From: Ceratopteris richardii | Lineage: Eukaryota; Streptophyta; Polypodiopsida; Polypodiales; Pteridaceae | Reading direction: 5' to 3' | Length of the DNA stretch: 64,000 nt | Assembly: GCA_020310875.1 (NCBI GenBank) | Contig: CM035437.1 | Location: forward strand, 52,821,527-52,885,526 | In this document: one piece after another, positions 46,909 to 58,721 of the stretch | Layout: every line of letters begins with the position of its first letter | How positions within the stretch are numbered: the first letter of the stretch is position 1 | Position numbers and translations under genes: made by a program | Notes under the pieces: generated by a model | Database searches by the model: none | The model's input: only the letters and a program-made list of their open reading frames with translations | Told to the model about the DNA's origin: nothing

Positions 46909-47601
46909 AAGGACTTTAGTATAAATGGTTCATAATATTATGTCATATATATTGATGATGCTACTAGGTGGATCACGATCTATGTGATAAAAAACAAGTC
47001 AAAAGTATTTAATACATTCAAACATTATCATGCATATGCAGAAAGAATTACAAGACAAAAATTGAAGAGGTTAAGACCAGATGGAGGGGGAGAGTATTTT
47101 TCAAATGAATTCAGTGATTATTTGTGGCATGCAGGTATAAAGAGAGAGGTTACTTGCAGGTACTCTCCTCAAAAAAATGGGGTAGCAAAGAGGAGAAATA
47201 GAACTCTTGTTGAGTTTGCAAGATCAATGATGAAGGAGAAAAATTGTCCCAATTATTTGTGGGTTGAGGCTATAAATACAGCCACATACTTGGTCAATAG
47301 GCTACCATGTAAAGCTTTGCAAGGTATGACACCATATGAAGCTTGGTGGGGTAAGAGACCTACCTTGGATCATTGCAAAGTATTTGGATGTTTGGCTTAT
47401 GCATATGTACCATCTCAGTTGAGGCATAAATTAGAACCTAAAGCAGAAAAGTATGTGTTCATTGGCTATGATGATAAGCAGATGCGGTATAGATTGTGGA
47501 GTCCATCCACAAAGCAATTCCTTGTGTCTAAGGATGTTACATTTGATGATCAAGGTACTTGGTATGCAGGTACACTTAATATTAATACAGGTGATGAATA
47601 A
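46909..47601 (+). pseudogene. Copia K integrase core
   Basis: The first acidic block lies at about 46888 and IDDATRWITIYVIKNKSKV at about 46950. GGGEYFSNEFSDY (about 47085) precedes the SPQKNGVAKRRNRTLVEFAR motif containing the final acidic region (about 47165-47220). NTATYLVNRLPCKAL and GMTPYEAWWGKRP follow, then KVFGCLAYAYVP and the C-terminal LEPKAEKYVFIGYDDKQ and KDVTFDD. The copy is broken in a few places. Confidence 0.9.
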
Positions 47602-47604
47602 ACT

Positions 47605-49348
47605 TTGGTTCAGAAGAAAGGTAAATCAAAGGTTCAAATATGTGATGAAGAAGAGAGTAATGAAGGACAAGTTGAAGTAGAAGAAAGGCCAAGGTTTGAT
47701 CTAGAATATGATGAACCAGAAACTTCAAGAAGTGGAGAACTCAGAAGGTCATCTAGGCAAAAATGGCAACCTACAAGGTATAGCTATGATACTTCATTCT
47801 TGACTACTAAAGATTATGCTTATATGATAAAAGCAGATGAAGATCCATCCACATATGATGAAGCCAAAGGAAAGGAGAATTGGGAAAAAGCTATGCAAGA
47901 AGAATATGATGCATTGATGGAGAATGAGACATGGGATTTGGTTCCAAACCAAATAGTCAAAAGATCATTGGATGTAAATGGGTCTACAAAACAAAAAGGT
48001 TTGCATATGGAAGTGTATCCAGGTACCAAGCCAGACTTGTTGTAAAAGGATATGCACAAACATATGGTGTGGACTATGATGAAACTTATAGTCCTATTGC
48101 AAAGATGACAACCATAAGGACTCTCATAGCAATTGTTGCTTGCAAAGCTTGGAAATTATCTCAATTAGATGTGAAGAATGCATTTTTGGATGCTTATATT
48201 TAAGATGAAGTCTACATGGAACAACCAGATGGTTTTAAAGATCAAGTGTATCCAGATCATGTGTGTAAGCTCAAGAGAGCTTTGTATGGTTTAAAACAGG
48301 CCCCAAGGGCATGGAATTATAGACTTGTAAAGTTCTTAAAGGACGTTGGGTTTCAATCATCTAAGGCAGATAGTAGCTTGCTAGTGAAAGCAAGTGAGGA
48401 TGGATTTATTTATGTTTGTAGTTATGTTGATGACATAATACTTACAAGAATAGATGACAAAGGTATACACATAATTAAGAAGCAGATGTAGAAAGAATTC
48501 AAAATCAGTGACTTGGGAAATCTGTCATTCTTCGTGGGAATGGAGATTTCATATACTCAACATGGAGTATATGTAACTCAAGAAAGGTATTTGAAAAATT
48601 TGCTAATCAAATTTAAAATGGAAGATTGCAGGATAGCACCAACTCCAATGGAGGTGAATCATAGATTGAGTAGATATGGAGGAGAAGAATTCAAAGACAT
48701 GAAGCTTTATCAGAGTTTGGTGGGTAGCTTGATTTATGCTACATTAACAAGGCCTGACTTATCATATGTAGTTGGAGTTTTATCTCAATTCATGCATTGT
48801 CCTAGAAAGGAACATTGGATTGCAGGACAAAGAGTACTTAGGTACATCAAGGGCACACTTAAAGAAGGTTTTTACTATGGGTTTACTTCAGATAAAAGAA
48901 TAGAGATATATAGTGATGTAGATTGGGCAGGTAACTCTGATGATAAAGATCAATACATGGATATTTGTGTTATGTGGGAGATAAGTTAATTTCATGGTGC
49001 TCTAAGAAGCAACATACAATTGCTTTATCATCTACAAAAGTGGAATACAAAGGCATGGTAGAAGCTGCAAAGGAAGTCATATGGCTAAAGACTCTTATGA
49101 AGAGTTTTGATATCATTCAGAGTATTCATATCATTTGTGGAGACAATATGAGTTCTTTATATTTGGCAGCTAATTCTGTGTTTCATGCTAGGACTAAACA
49201 TATTGAGATTCAATATCATTTTTTGAGAGAGAAGGTTGTTGATAAAGAAATAGAATTCATACATACTCCTACAAAAGATCAACTTGCAGACATAATGACA
49301 AAAAGCTTGGATGGACCAAAGTTGGGTAGAGGTTTAAAGATATGGTAG
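47605..49348 (+). pseudogene. Copia K RT and RNase H
   Basis: RT begins near 47880 ([20 protein letters not shown]) and reads through [35 protein letters not shown] (about 48160-48200) and LKRALYGLKQAPRAWN. The polymerase motif CSYVDDIILT lies at about 48420. The RT tail includes LSFFVGMEISY and SLVGSLIYATLTRPDLSYVV. RNase H carries IYSDVDWAGNSDD (about 48905-48945) and TKHIEIQYHFLREKVV (about 49195-49240), ending DQLADIMTKSLDGPK. It is broken at several positions. Confidence 0.92.
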
Positions 49349-49394
49349 GAATAAAGAAGATGGAGGTAATCACAATTGATGATTAAGGGGGAGC

Positions 49395-50024
<630 letters not shown>

Positions 50025-50559
50025 TTTATATGTGAAGAAGTGATGAGTGTCTTCTAAAACAAGCGCAATCTCGATGGTCAAAGAATCGATCAGTCCTAGT
50101 GCACAGTGTAAAGTTTTGTACAAATGAGGAGTCAAAATCTAAGTTGAAAGCCATCTATGGCTAAAAGCATTTGCTTAAATGGGGTCTAGTTAGGGAGAAC
50201 CATGTGTTAGAAGTTGCAGGTGTCAAAGTCGACTCTACAAGAGGAGAATTTCAGACATAGGTAGATTGTTTAGATCATTTCTCATAATCTACTAAACCTT
50301 TTGAGATGATTTAACTTGAAGAAGATGCGCAAACTTTAGACGACACCTTATACAAAGTTTCATAAAAAACTTTAAACATTTGATCAGTCAATGAGTGAGT
50401 TATATGCAGCGGACTTTTTTGTGTAGCGACTTTCTTCACAGATAGCTAAAGTCTTGATAGTTTGGCACTTGTCTTCCAAAACTAGTTGAAGTTTAGAGTT
50501 GTTCTTGATATAGAGGTGATCTAACATCAAGGATAGCTTGTCTTTTGGAGATTAACACT
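50025..50559. other. Stretch between Copia K LTR and the recognisable end of the Gypsy C LTR
   Basis: There is no coding motif. It may be the left part of a diverged Gypsy C LTR, since the right 110 bases of that LTR follow directly. I could not, however, align it with the A or B LTRs. The stretch TGATTTAACTTG-like near 50305 recalls the tandem duplication at 19050, which may reflect a shared LTR-type motif. Confidence 0.4.
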
Positions 50560-50673
50560 CTCCATCACTCACTCACACACTTGTGCCATCACTTGTTCGA
50601 GGTCTTCATACCATCCTCATGTATTCTCGAATTGACATTAAAGGAGGTGCTACTCACCATTGAGCTACACCAA
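50560..50673 (+). repeat. End of the 5' LTR of Gypsy C
   Basis: CACTTGTGCCATCACTTGTT followed by GAGGTCTTCATAC and, near the end, AAGGAGGTGCTACTCACCATTGAGCTACACCA aligns with the last 110 bases of the A and B LTRs. The primer site starts five bases further on. Confidence 0.7.
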
Positions 50674-50678
50674 ATTCT

Positions 50679-50698
50679 GGTGCCATTACTGAAGACCG
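50679..50698 (+). other. Primer-binding site of Gypsy C (tRNA-Asp type)
   Basis: TGGTGCCATTACTGAAGACC matches the plant tRNA-Asp-type site TGGCGCCGTTGCCGGGGA(CC) used by Athila/Tat elements. The differences are mostly C-to-T or G-to-A, as expected from decay of methylated cytosines. Confidence 0.75.
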
Positions 50699-51149
50699 AG
50701 CTTTGAGGACGAGCGTGTGATGGTAAGATGTAGAATTGAGACATTGGAGTCATAGGTGTTTTCTTCACTTTGATCTATTTCCTTTTGTTTTCTTCACCAT
50801 CTTCATCACCATCTTCCACCTTCATCTCCACCTTCACAAAATTTTCAATTTTTTGGTCATATCACCTTTCCCATTCCATTCCCCTCATTTCACTTGTGAG
50901 AGAGAGTGAGAGAGCGATTGTGTGCTTGTACTTTTGTGTGTTTTTTGAGATTTTCTATAGGAATCAGCATCCCCAGCAACTGTACCAACTCCAGTAGGTA
51001 AAATTTTTGATTGTGTAGGTCCCAAGGCGTTGACTTTTGTCAATTGTGATCGACAAAAAATCGACTATTGGGCTAAACTAAGTGCATAAACATGATGTGC
51101 AGGCCTAGGGCATTCTACAAGTGTGTTTAAAATTTTGAAATGCCTCTAT
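50699..51149 (+). other. Gypsy C leader, proximal non-coding part
   Basis: There are about 450 bases between the primer site and the palindrome array. A Ser/Phe-rich frame at 50770-50997 follows a TTCACC-repeat-rich pyrimidine stretch (CACCATCTTCATCACC) and is unlikely to be coding. I see no other motif. Confidence 0.5.
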
Positions 51150-51560
51150 TTTCTATCAATCACGATTGACATGTCAATTGCGACTGACAAACGACGACAC
51201 CTCCCGACGGACCTATCGATCGTGACTGACACGTTGATCACGATCGACAGATTCCACGAACGATTGACCACGATTGACAGAGCCTTCGCATGCCATGTGT
51301 CAATGGTGACTGACCCATCAATCACGATTGACCCTTCAATCACGATTGACAGCCCCGACGGACTTGTCCATCGTGATGGACCCAGTCAACGATTGTTTGA
51401 CCATGACTGATGGATTTTTTGGGCCATGTGTCAATCGCGATTGACCCATCAATCACGAGTAATAGCCACGATGGACCTGTCAATCGCGATCGACTATTCG
51501 ATCTTGACTGACACATCAATCGCGATTGACAGACCACTCGATCGTGATTGACGGGCACAT
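51150..51560 (+). repeat. Array of GTCAATCGCGATTGAC palindromes in the Gypsy C leader
   Basis: About fifteen modules are built on the perfect 16-base palindrome GTCAATCGCGATTGAC, with variants such as TCAATCACGATTGAC and TCGATCGTGACTGAC. They often sit in pairs separated by 3-6 bases. Several copies keep two CpGs in otherwise CpG-poor DNA. The array stands about 450-860 bases behind the primer site, equivalent in position to the B array at 30510-30845 although the module flanks differ. Confidence 0.9.
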
Positions 51561-52438
51561 TCGATATTTTTTGGGGCAAAAGAAATTAAGTCTATTTTTG
51601 GGCCAAAATTTTGGAAAATTAAGGGTTATTGGAGCATAACTAAGCCTTAGAAGATAGTATGAGCTATTCCTAAGTGCCTGTTTCACTTGTTTCAACTCCT
51701 GAGTGCCTGACTAGACATAACTTCTTCATACAAACTTTGATTGCTACAATTTTGGTCCAGTTGGAAAGCTCGATGAGAAAGCTACGTGGGGATCCATTGG
51801 TTTTTGTAATAATCATATGGGAAGTTCTAGTATAGGTATTTTTAGGTGGACCATTAGTCATTCCTAGGGAGTGAGAATACTGTTTAGTACAACAAGGAAA
51901 GCAAAGGGTCTATACTTTTAGTGAATGTTGAAGGTTGAGTTTGTTTGTCAATCCATTGTGGGCAAGTCCATTTCTAACCAGTAAAAAATGCAGGTCTCTG
52001 GTGCACAAGAAAGAATTTCAAGCAACCTTAGCAAGGTGATCACAGAGCTTGGGCAAGCGCGTCCTGTGCTCAACTAGCACTCAAAAGGAAAAGAACTTGA
52101 GGTCAAAAATTCTCTCAAATCCCTCAGTTGATTCCTAGCTTAGGCTAAGAACGCATAGCATTGGAAGTAAGTTAGGATGACGATAGGCACGAGACAAGTT
52201 GAAGACTATCTAAGTAATCAGGTCCAAGTCAAGAGATAATCATGCATGTGACAATAACCTTAAAGGAAAGACAAAATCTTATTGCGTTCAACTTCAAGTA
52301 CGGAAAAAATCACTCAATTATTACTGATGATGCAAAAGCAAACAAGATTATAAACACAATAACAAAATAAAAAGAATCCAGGGATTAATAAAAAAGAATA
52401 AGCAACGAGATTGTACTTGGAATTGATCAATCAGGCAT
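51561..52438 (+). other. Gypsy C leader, distal non-coding part
   Basis: There is no coding motif. Blocks shared with the B leader include a T/A-rich start (TTTTTTGGGGCAAAA), the putative acceptor-like ATGCAGGT near 51990 and CCTAGCTTAGGCTAAGAACG near 52135. The shared blocks show that B and C leaders have a common origin even though their arrays differ. Confidence 0.6.
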
Positions 52439-55400
52439 ATGAACCTTAGATCAGGATGACACCTAGGGAGAGATAGGAAAAGTCTTAGCTCTTTAGAGGC
52501 AAGTGTCACTCACACTGCTAGATCTTGGGCCTAGCAGTTGAGTGCTCACCCACAGTACCCTAGTTCTAAATCTAGCAAATCAGAGATGTCTCAAGGAATG
52601 GAGAGACCCATAGGAAGCTCAGGTGAGACCTACTTACAAAAGGTCGAAGGTCCTTACAAGACGCAACTGGAATACCTTAGGACCAACCAATTAGGTGCTT
52701 GCATTTACGAGGATGGCCTAAGAAGATCCGTGGTCCAGATCAACCCATTGGACTAGAACATCCAACAGTCAAGTTCGAAAATGGTGCATACTTGGATAAA
52801 GAAGGAACCATGTACGTAGTCACCAATCACGCTGATAGGATAGGTGAATTCAAAACTGTGATTCCAAAAACGGACATAGGTGACATAGAGCAAGGAAACA
52901 TAGGAAAAGAGCCCGGAACCCCTCGAGGTAAATCAGTCCTGACGAGAATCATCACTCCCAAGTGGGTCCCCCAGGATAATAAGAGCATAGACCTACTCTT
53001 GAACTGAGAAACTGACGAAGCCTTTTGGAGGTATAAGCCTGATCAACCGAACGAAGTAGGAACGCTCATGATCTATGAATTTAAAGACCCTGATAGTCCA
53101 GGCAAAATGACCTACCTAGACAATACTGCAGAAGGGGTCTTCGTGGTCACAGAGCATGGTCGGCATGCCTACACTTGGAAAGGGGAGTTTGTCTTTCCTC
53201 ATCCAAGATCCAATGCCTCCTATAGTCACCAAGGAGCTGGGACATCCCAAGCTCATGGAGCTCACAGGGACAGAATTAGAGATAGGCCGGAAGTAAGTTT
53301 TGCCAACCCACTAGGAAGAGAAAGGATAAGAACGGAGACAGATAGAGTGGAGACTGAGAGACCTAGAGATCCAAGGAGCCAAAGAACTGCTGATGATTTT
53401 CCTTTGCCAAGGCCTAGAGAACACCCTAGGACCTTGAGGCCAACCCAGCTGGTTAGTTCCATGAAGAATTACTTCGATGGCATTGGAGACCCATCCGATC
53501 ATGTGGCCGAATTTGGGCAAGTTTTGAGAGCTGAACAAGTTGAGGATCTATTCATGCAGTACAATGCTTTTGGTCTAACCCTTAGGAACACAACCCTTAC
53601 ATGGTTTCAACCCCTACATGAGAGACAGTTCAGGAACATAGACCAACTTCTAGAGGCTTTCATTACCGAATTCTCTAAGAGTGGTATACGGCATAACACT
53701 TCCTCACTGATTCATAGTTTCAAGTAGACACCTCAAGAGACGGTTAGACTGGCAAGAAGAAGGTTTAGGCAATACCTAGAGAGATGTCTTGTTCCTGAGT
53801 TACCCACTCTAGCCAAACAGGTGGCTTTATTTTTAGATGGATTGCTGAGTACCAAGTTGAGATCATATGTGTACCTCAAGGACCCTAGAACCATAGAAGA
53901 ATGTGTACGCATGTGCATAGACATAGAGGATAATCTAGGAGAGGAGCTGGAGCTTTCAAAGATCTACAAAGATTCAGATAGCTCTACCAGCCTCTCTTCT
54001 AGACAATCCACGTCGATTGAGGAACTCGCAGAGAAGGTAGCTGAGAAATTAGGTGTCTCAAGCAAACAGATACCCCGATTTACCCCAGTGAGGTGATGCT
54101 ATACTTGTGGAGGTGACCATATGGCAAGTGTATGTCCCATTATGGCTCAACCCTAAGTAAATCCTAGTAGCCAGTACTACACCATAGAGCGAAGATACAC
54201 CAACCATACTGCACAAGACTGCCCTTATAACAAACAAACTATCAGACAAAATTACCCTCAGCCATATCCACAATAGGGCAGATACCAGAACCAGTACCCA
54301 CCACAACAGTATGGTAGGCCCCAACAACCCTATCAACCACCCTATCAAGGGAAACAAAGACCTCAACCAGTTCAAGCATAGCAACCCCCTGCTCCAGCTA
54401 ATGTGATTCCAGTGAAGTACGCAACTATAGAAGAAAATTGAAATAGAGCTATAGTGCCAGTAACTCCATTACTTTTAGAAGGTAATCCCAATGATCATAG
54501 TTTCAACTCTACCCATATTGATAGCCCCCAGGCTTACTACATGTAGTCACCTGAGCATAATGAGTCCTACTATTGTGAAGAACCGAGTGAACCTAGTTGG
54601 GAGCCAGAGTATGCAAATGTCATGTATGCAAACCCCAACCCTAGACCTCAACCTAGGCAGGTAAGACCCCCATTTCCTAGAGAACCATGCTACAGATATC
54701 AGGGAGATCACCTCATTTGTGATTGCCCTATGCCTGCACCTACACAAACCCAATCTGTGACAATTCAGGGTTTTTGTCCCGATTGTGGGAAAGAGCATCT
54801 CTTGTGAGATTGTCCTAAGACCCCCAACAATATACCAAAAATCACTCCTATCAACGTTATTGGGTTAGTAGTAGACTCTACAAGAAGTGTAACTTCCACT
54901 GCACCAGTGCAAGTGGTCACTAGAGCTTAGGCTTTGTAGCAAAACCAAAGCTTAGGTCAAGAAAAGAGTTATGAGATTAGTAAGACTGAGAGCACAACCA
55001 AGAAATAGACGAGAGCTTGGAAGGATAGCCGGGAGAGGATGAAAAGACAATGGTCTAAGATGATGAGTGAATTGGAAGAAAGCATAAGAGAAACAAAAGC
55101 CAAAATTATTGAACTCACCTCTCAAACACACTCTCACATGCCACCACCACCTTCATCCCAGTCACCACCTAATCTGCCACCTTCCAACCCACCTCATACA
55201 TTTCCACCAAACCCTAGAGTAGGATCAGTATTAGTTGACTCCTCTCTCGAGGACCTAGACATGATGCTTAAGGCATATCAGGCCAGAATCCAAGATGGGC
55301 GGAATGTGACAGATCATGAAAACTGCTACCCTAGATCTAATCTACAGATAGAAAGAACCAAGCTTTGTGCAAAAATGGTAGCATTGGCTCAGACCATGTT

Positions 55401-55790
55401 TGACGCTAGTCGCATCTTCAACTACTCTTGCTCAGCTAAGACACAGTTGCACTTTGATGGACTGTTGGAGAAATTAGAGATCATAATTACAAGATCTGGC
55501 AAGGAAGCCATCTCCCAAGAAAGGGACAAGGCAAGTGAAAGAATAAGCATTCCCCCCTAGGAAGCTTATGTGCCTAACTCCACCGAAACAAACACATCTT
55601 CTTCTATGAATCGGTATTCCCCAGAATTCCTAAGAGAGATTCAAGAAGAGAAATGGGCTAAGGAGAGTGAACCTCCTCCTCCCATTGAACTTGTGGATGA
55701 AGTGCATGATCAATTCCCACAAGACATTCCATCCATTTATGGAGAACAAGAGAGCATCCAATCTTAGGAGAGATTAGACTTTGCTTCTAA
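52439..55790 (+). pseudogene. Gypsy C gag
   Basis: The start is placed at the Met of MNLRSG (52439), shared with B. The conserved N-terminal part (LEYLRTNQLGACIYEDGL, EGTMYVVTNHADR) comes first. A Retrotrans_gag capsid-type domain follows at about 53455-53930 (MKNYFDGIGDPSDHVAEF, LTWFQPLHERQF, ITEFSKSGIRH, LFLDGLLSTKL). Zinc-knuckle regions lie near 54095-54140, 54690-54730 and 54775-54810. A coiled-coil-like segment follows (55039-55130), then Pro/Ser spacer, helical domain (55260-55500) and the acidic end with QFPQDIPSIYGEQES. The copy is broken. Confidence 0.85.
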
Positions 55791-55845
55791 TTCCTTACAG
55801 GAGCTACCCCATTTCATCAGCCCATGGGAAGCTAAGTGTACTTGT

Positions 55846-56975
55846 ATGAGAGCACCCACAGTCCTGGTAAGAAACAAAGACTCAGTCATACCTAGAAACA
55901 CAGAGGTAGTGAAAAACACTAAAGTGCAGTGCAATCTCACTTTAGAAGAGCTACGGCCAGAACTGTGGAAACATGTAGCCAATCAAATGCTAGAAGTAGC
56001 AAAACCTCGTTCTCAGGTAGGATCTCATAGAACAGTGCCAAAAATACCCTTGGACAAGATAGGAGACATGAGCGAAGGAGAAGAAGGAAATACCTATCTC
56101 ATAATTACCCATCAAGATTACACATGAAGGCAATTTTGGACTTAGGTGTAGGAGTTGCAATTGCTACCACTTCCCTATGGAAGCATTGGGGCAAGCCAGC
56201 ACTCAGGCCAATGAGAATGAAATTGCAGATGGTCAAAGGTCACATTGAGAGACCGTTAGGACTGCTAGAAGGAATAACTCTCACTACATGTGGTGTAGAG
56301 TTTGAGCATACTTTTGCTATATGTGACTTTGGCAAAAATCACGCCTATGAGATGATTTTGGGAAGACCATTTATGACGCAATTGCAAGTAGTACAGGATT
56401 GGGGAACAAATTCTTTGTATCTGCAACACTTAGGTGTCACGACCAAAGTCAATCTCAAGGATTACTCTCATAGAGATGTACCCCCCATCCAATGGAATCC
56501 CATCCATAGAGCCAAAGATGATACTGAGTCACTGCATTCCATAGGATCAGGATCCTCATGGATGCATGAAGACACCCACTTATGGATGTGTAAAATAGCG
56601 GTAGAAGTAGAGAATAGAGAAAAATCCAGAGAGGTAGATGCGAAGGAAACTCATAGATCAATTCAAGACCCATCCTATGCACCTATAGTATTTGCTGACG
56701 AAGAATTTGAACCTCATTGCTGGGTGGAAATTTTAGCAACAATGGATGTAGCCATCAATGAAGGACAATGGACACCCCACTGTGATGAGGATGGCTATGA
56801 CATTTCCGTCTTCACAATAGAGCCAATCATGGGTGATTTGGTTATTGAAGAATGTGAACCTAGCACTGATGCATTCGAGGATGCAAGTGACTCCGATCTA
56901 GTGTCAATCATTATGGACCCAAATTTTGCATCCGATGAGGAATATTTCTATGAAGTGCAAGTTCACTCTCAATGA
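55846..56975 (+). pseudogene. Gypsy C upstream protease-like domain and acidic linker
   Basis: The protease-like domain runs from about 56030 to 56480, with MKAILDLGVG, then IERPLGLLEG and YEMILGRPFMTQLQVV. It is collinear with A (2290-2710) and has the same atypical loop. The acidic linker follows (56480-57310) with EILATMDVAINEGQW and ECEPSTDAFEDASDSDL. The two copies agree closely, so the domain is a fixed part of the A/C subfamily. Confidence 0.75.
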
Positions 56976-57014
56976 CATGAAGAGCTTACAACTGATGTGA
57001 GGTTAACCACATGA

Positions 57015-58680
57015 ATGACTGCCAAAAATGAAGGCAAGAAAAGAAAGAAGAAAGAAACCACATCAGAAGAGGAAGAATATTTGTTTGAGGTCCCCGAGAA
57101 CTTTAAGAAGTATGAGATAGAAGATAGGAGAGTCATGATAAGAATGCCTAAACACGATGCACAATCCGGAGAGGCCTATGATAACAAAGAAACCACCAAC
57201 AAAATTGTTGTAGCCTTAGAAGAAGGAGAAGAAAGATGCACGTACATAGGACATGACCTAACTAAGGAAGAGGAGCACGAGTTGATAACCTTGCTAAGAG
57301 AATACAGAGATGTATTTGTTTGGAGTTACAAGGACTTGAAAGGTGTAGACCCTGACATATGCTCTCATACAATTCCCATGACCTCAAATGCCAAACCCTC
57401 CAAGCAGAAGCCATACACATATAACGATAACTATGCTACTAAGATCAAGGAAGAGATAGATCATTTAGTTGAAGCTCGATTCATCTATGAAATTGAGCAC
57501 ACAGAGTGGGTATCCCCCATTGTAGTGGTGCCCAAGAAGAATGGCAAATTACATGTATGTGTTAATTTGAAGAAGGTTAATGCAGCCACCATTCGAGATA
57601 ACTATCCACTTCCTATTACGGAGCATCTACTAGAAAGAGTAGCTGGCAAGGAAGTGTACAGTTTCCTTGATGGATTTTTTGGCTACAATCAAGTAGCCAT
57701 TGCTCCAAAAGATCAGCATAAGATGGATTTTGCCACAGAGTGGGGCATATTTTCTTTTTGGGTAATGCCATTTGGTTTAACCAATGCGCCAACCACATTT
57801 CAAAGGCTGATGTGTCATGTATTTAAGGAATTCCTGAGGAAAAATTTAGAAGTCTATGTTGATGATCTCTGTGCTCATTCCAACATTAGATAGAAACATA
57901 TCCCTGAGCTGAGAGCTATCTTTGACAAATATAGAGAATATCAGGTCTGCTTAAACTCAGAAAAGTGTGTTTTCATGGTCAGGCAAGGCAAGATTCTAGG
58001 ACACATAGTGTCAAAGAACGGCATATCCATAGGTGAGGAGAAAGTGAGAGCTATTGTGTAGCTACCTAGGCCAAGGAATGTCAAGGAGGTACAGGATTTC
58101 ATGGGGCATTGTGGCTATTATCGCCGATTCATTCATATGTATGCGATCATTGCAAAGCCTCGGTACTCCCTTCTGACTAACTTTGAATGGATGAACGAAT
58201 GTGAGAACTCTTTTAATGAACTTAAATGGCGATTATGTTCAACACCAATCTTGACCACACCACATTGGAACAAGTCCTTTCATGTTCACATGGATGCATC
58301 CAACTATGCTATTGGATGTGTGCTAGCACAACCTACAAGTGAAGATAACATGGATCTACCAATTGCTTATGCTAGTAGGCAGTTGAATGTAGCTGAACAA
58401 AACTATACCACCACCGAATGAGAAGGATTAGGCATGGTATATGATGTTAAAAAGTTTAGACATTATTTGCTTGCAAATAAGTTTAAATTTTTTTACTAAT
58501 CATCAAGCTCTACTGTACTTAGTAAACAAGCCTTGCAATATAGGCAGATTAGTAAGATGGTTCCTCTTACTAATGGAATATGAATTTGAGGTAGTGGTGA
58601 GGAAAGGCAAAACTCACTTGAGAGCAGATCATCTCTTGAGGCTCACATCTGGAGAGGCCCCATAAGGAGTATCAAATGAT
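57015..58680 (+). pseudogene. Gypsy C RT and RNase H
   Basis: A Lys-rich lead-in and YRDVFVWSYKDLKGVDPDIC precede RT. RT itself carries KKNGKLHVCVNLKKVNA (about 57537), LPITEHLLERVAGKEVYSFL, WVMPFGLTNAPTTFQRLM (about 57760) and the polymerase motif VYVDDLCAHS (about 57850). FMGHCGYYRRFIHMY lies at 58100. RNase H covers about 58265-58650 with VHMDASNYAIGCVLAQ and NHQALLYLVNKPCNIGRL. The copy is broken at several places. Confidence 0.9.
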
Positions 58681-58721
58681 CTTCTTGATGCTTACTTGTT
58701 TAATTTGGAAGTTGTACCACA

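Noticed and set aside
50770-50997. Small Ser/Phe-rich frame in the Gypsy C leader
   Set aside because: It follows a pyrimidine-rich simple repeat, has no relative in the B leader and lacks any domain signal.
51146-51579. Possible CRISPR-like array, also at 30510-30845
   Set aside because: The modules are short, degenerate palindromes with no unique spacers of constant length, in plant retroelement leaders with no cas genes.
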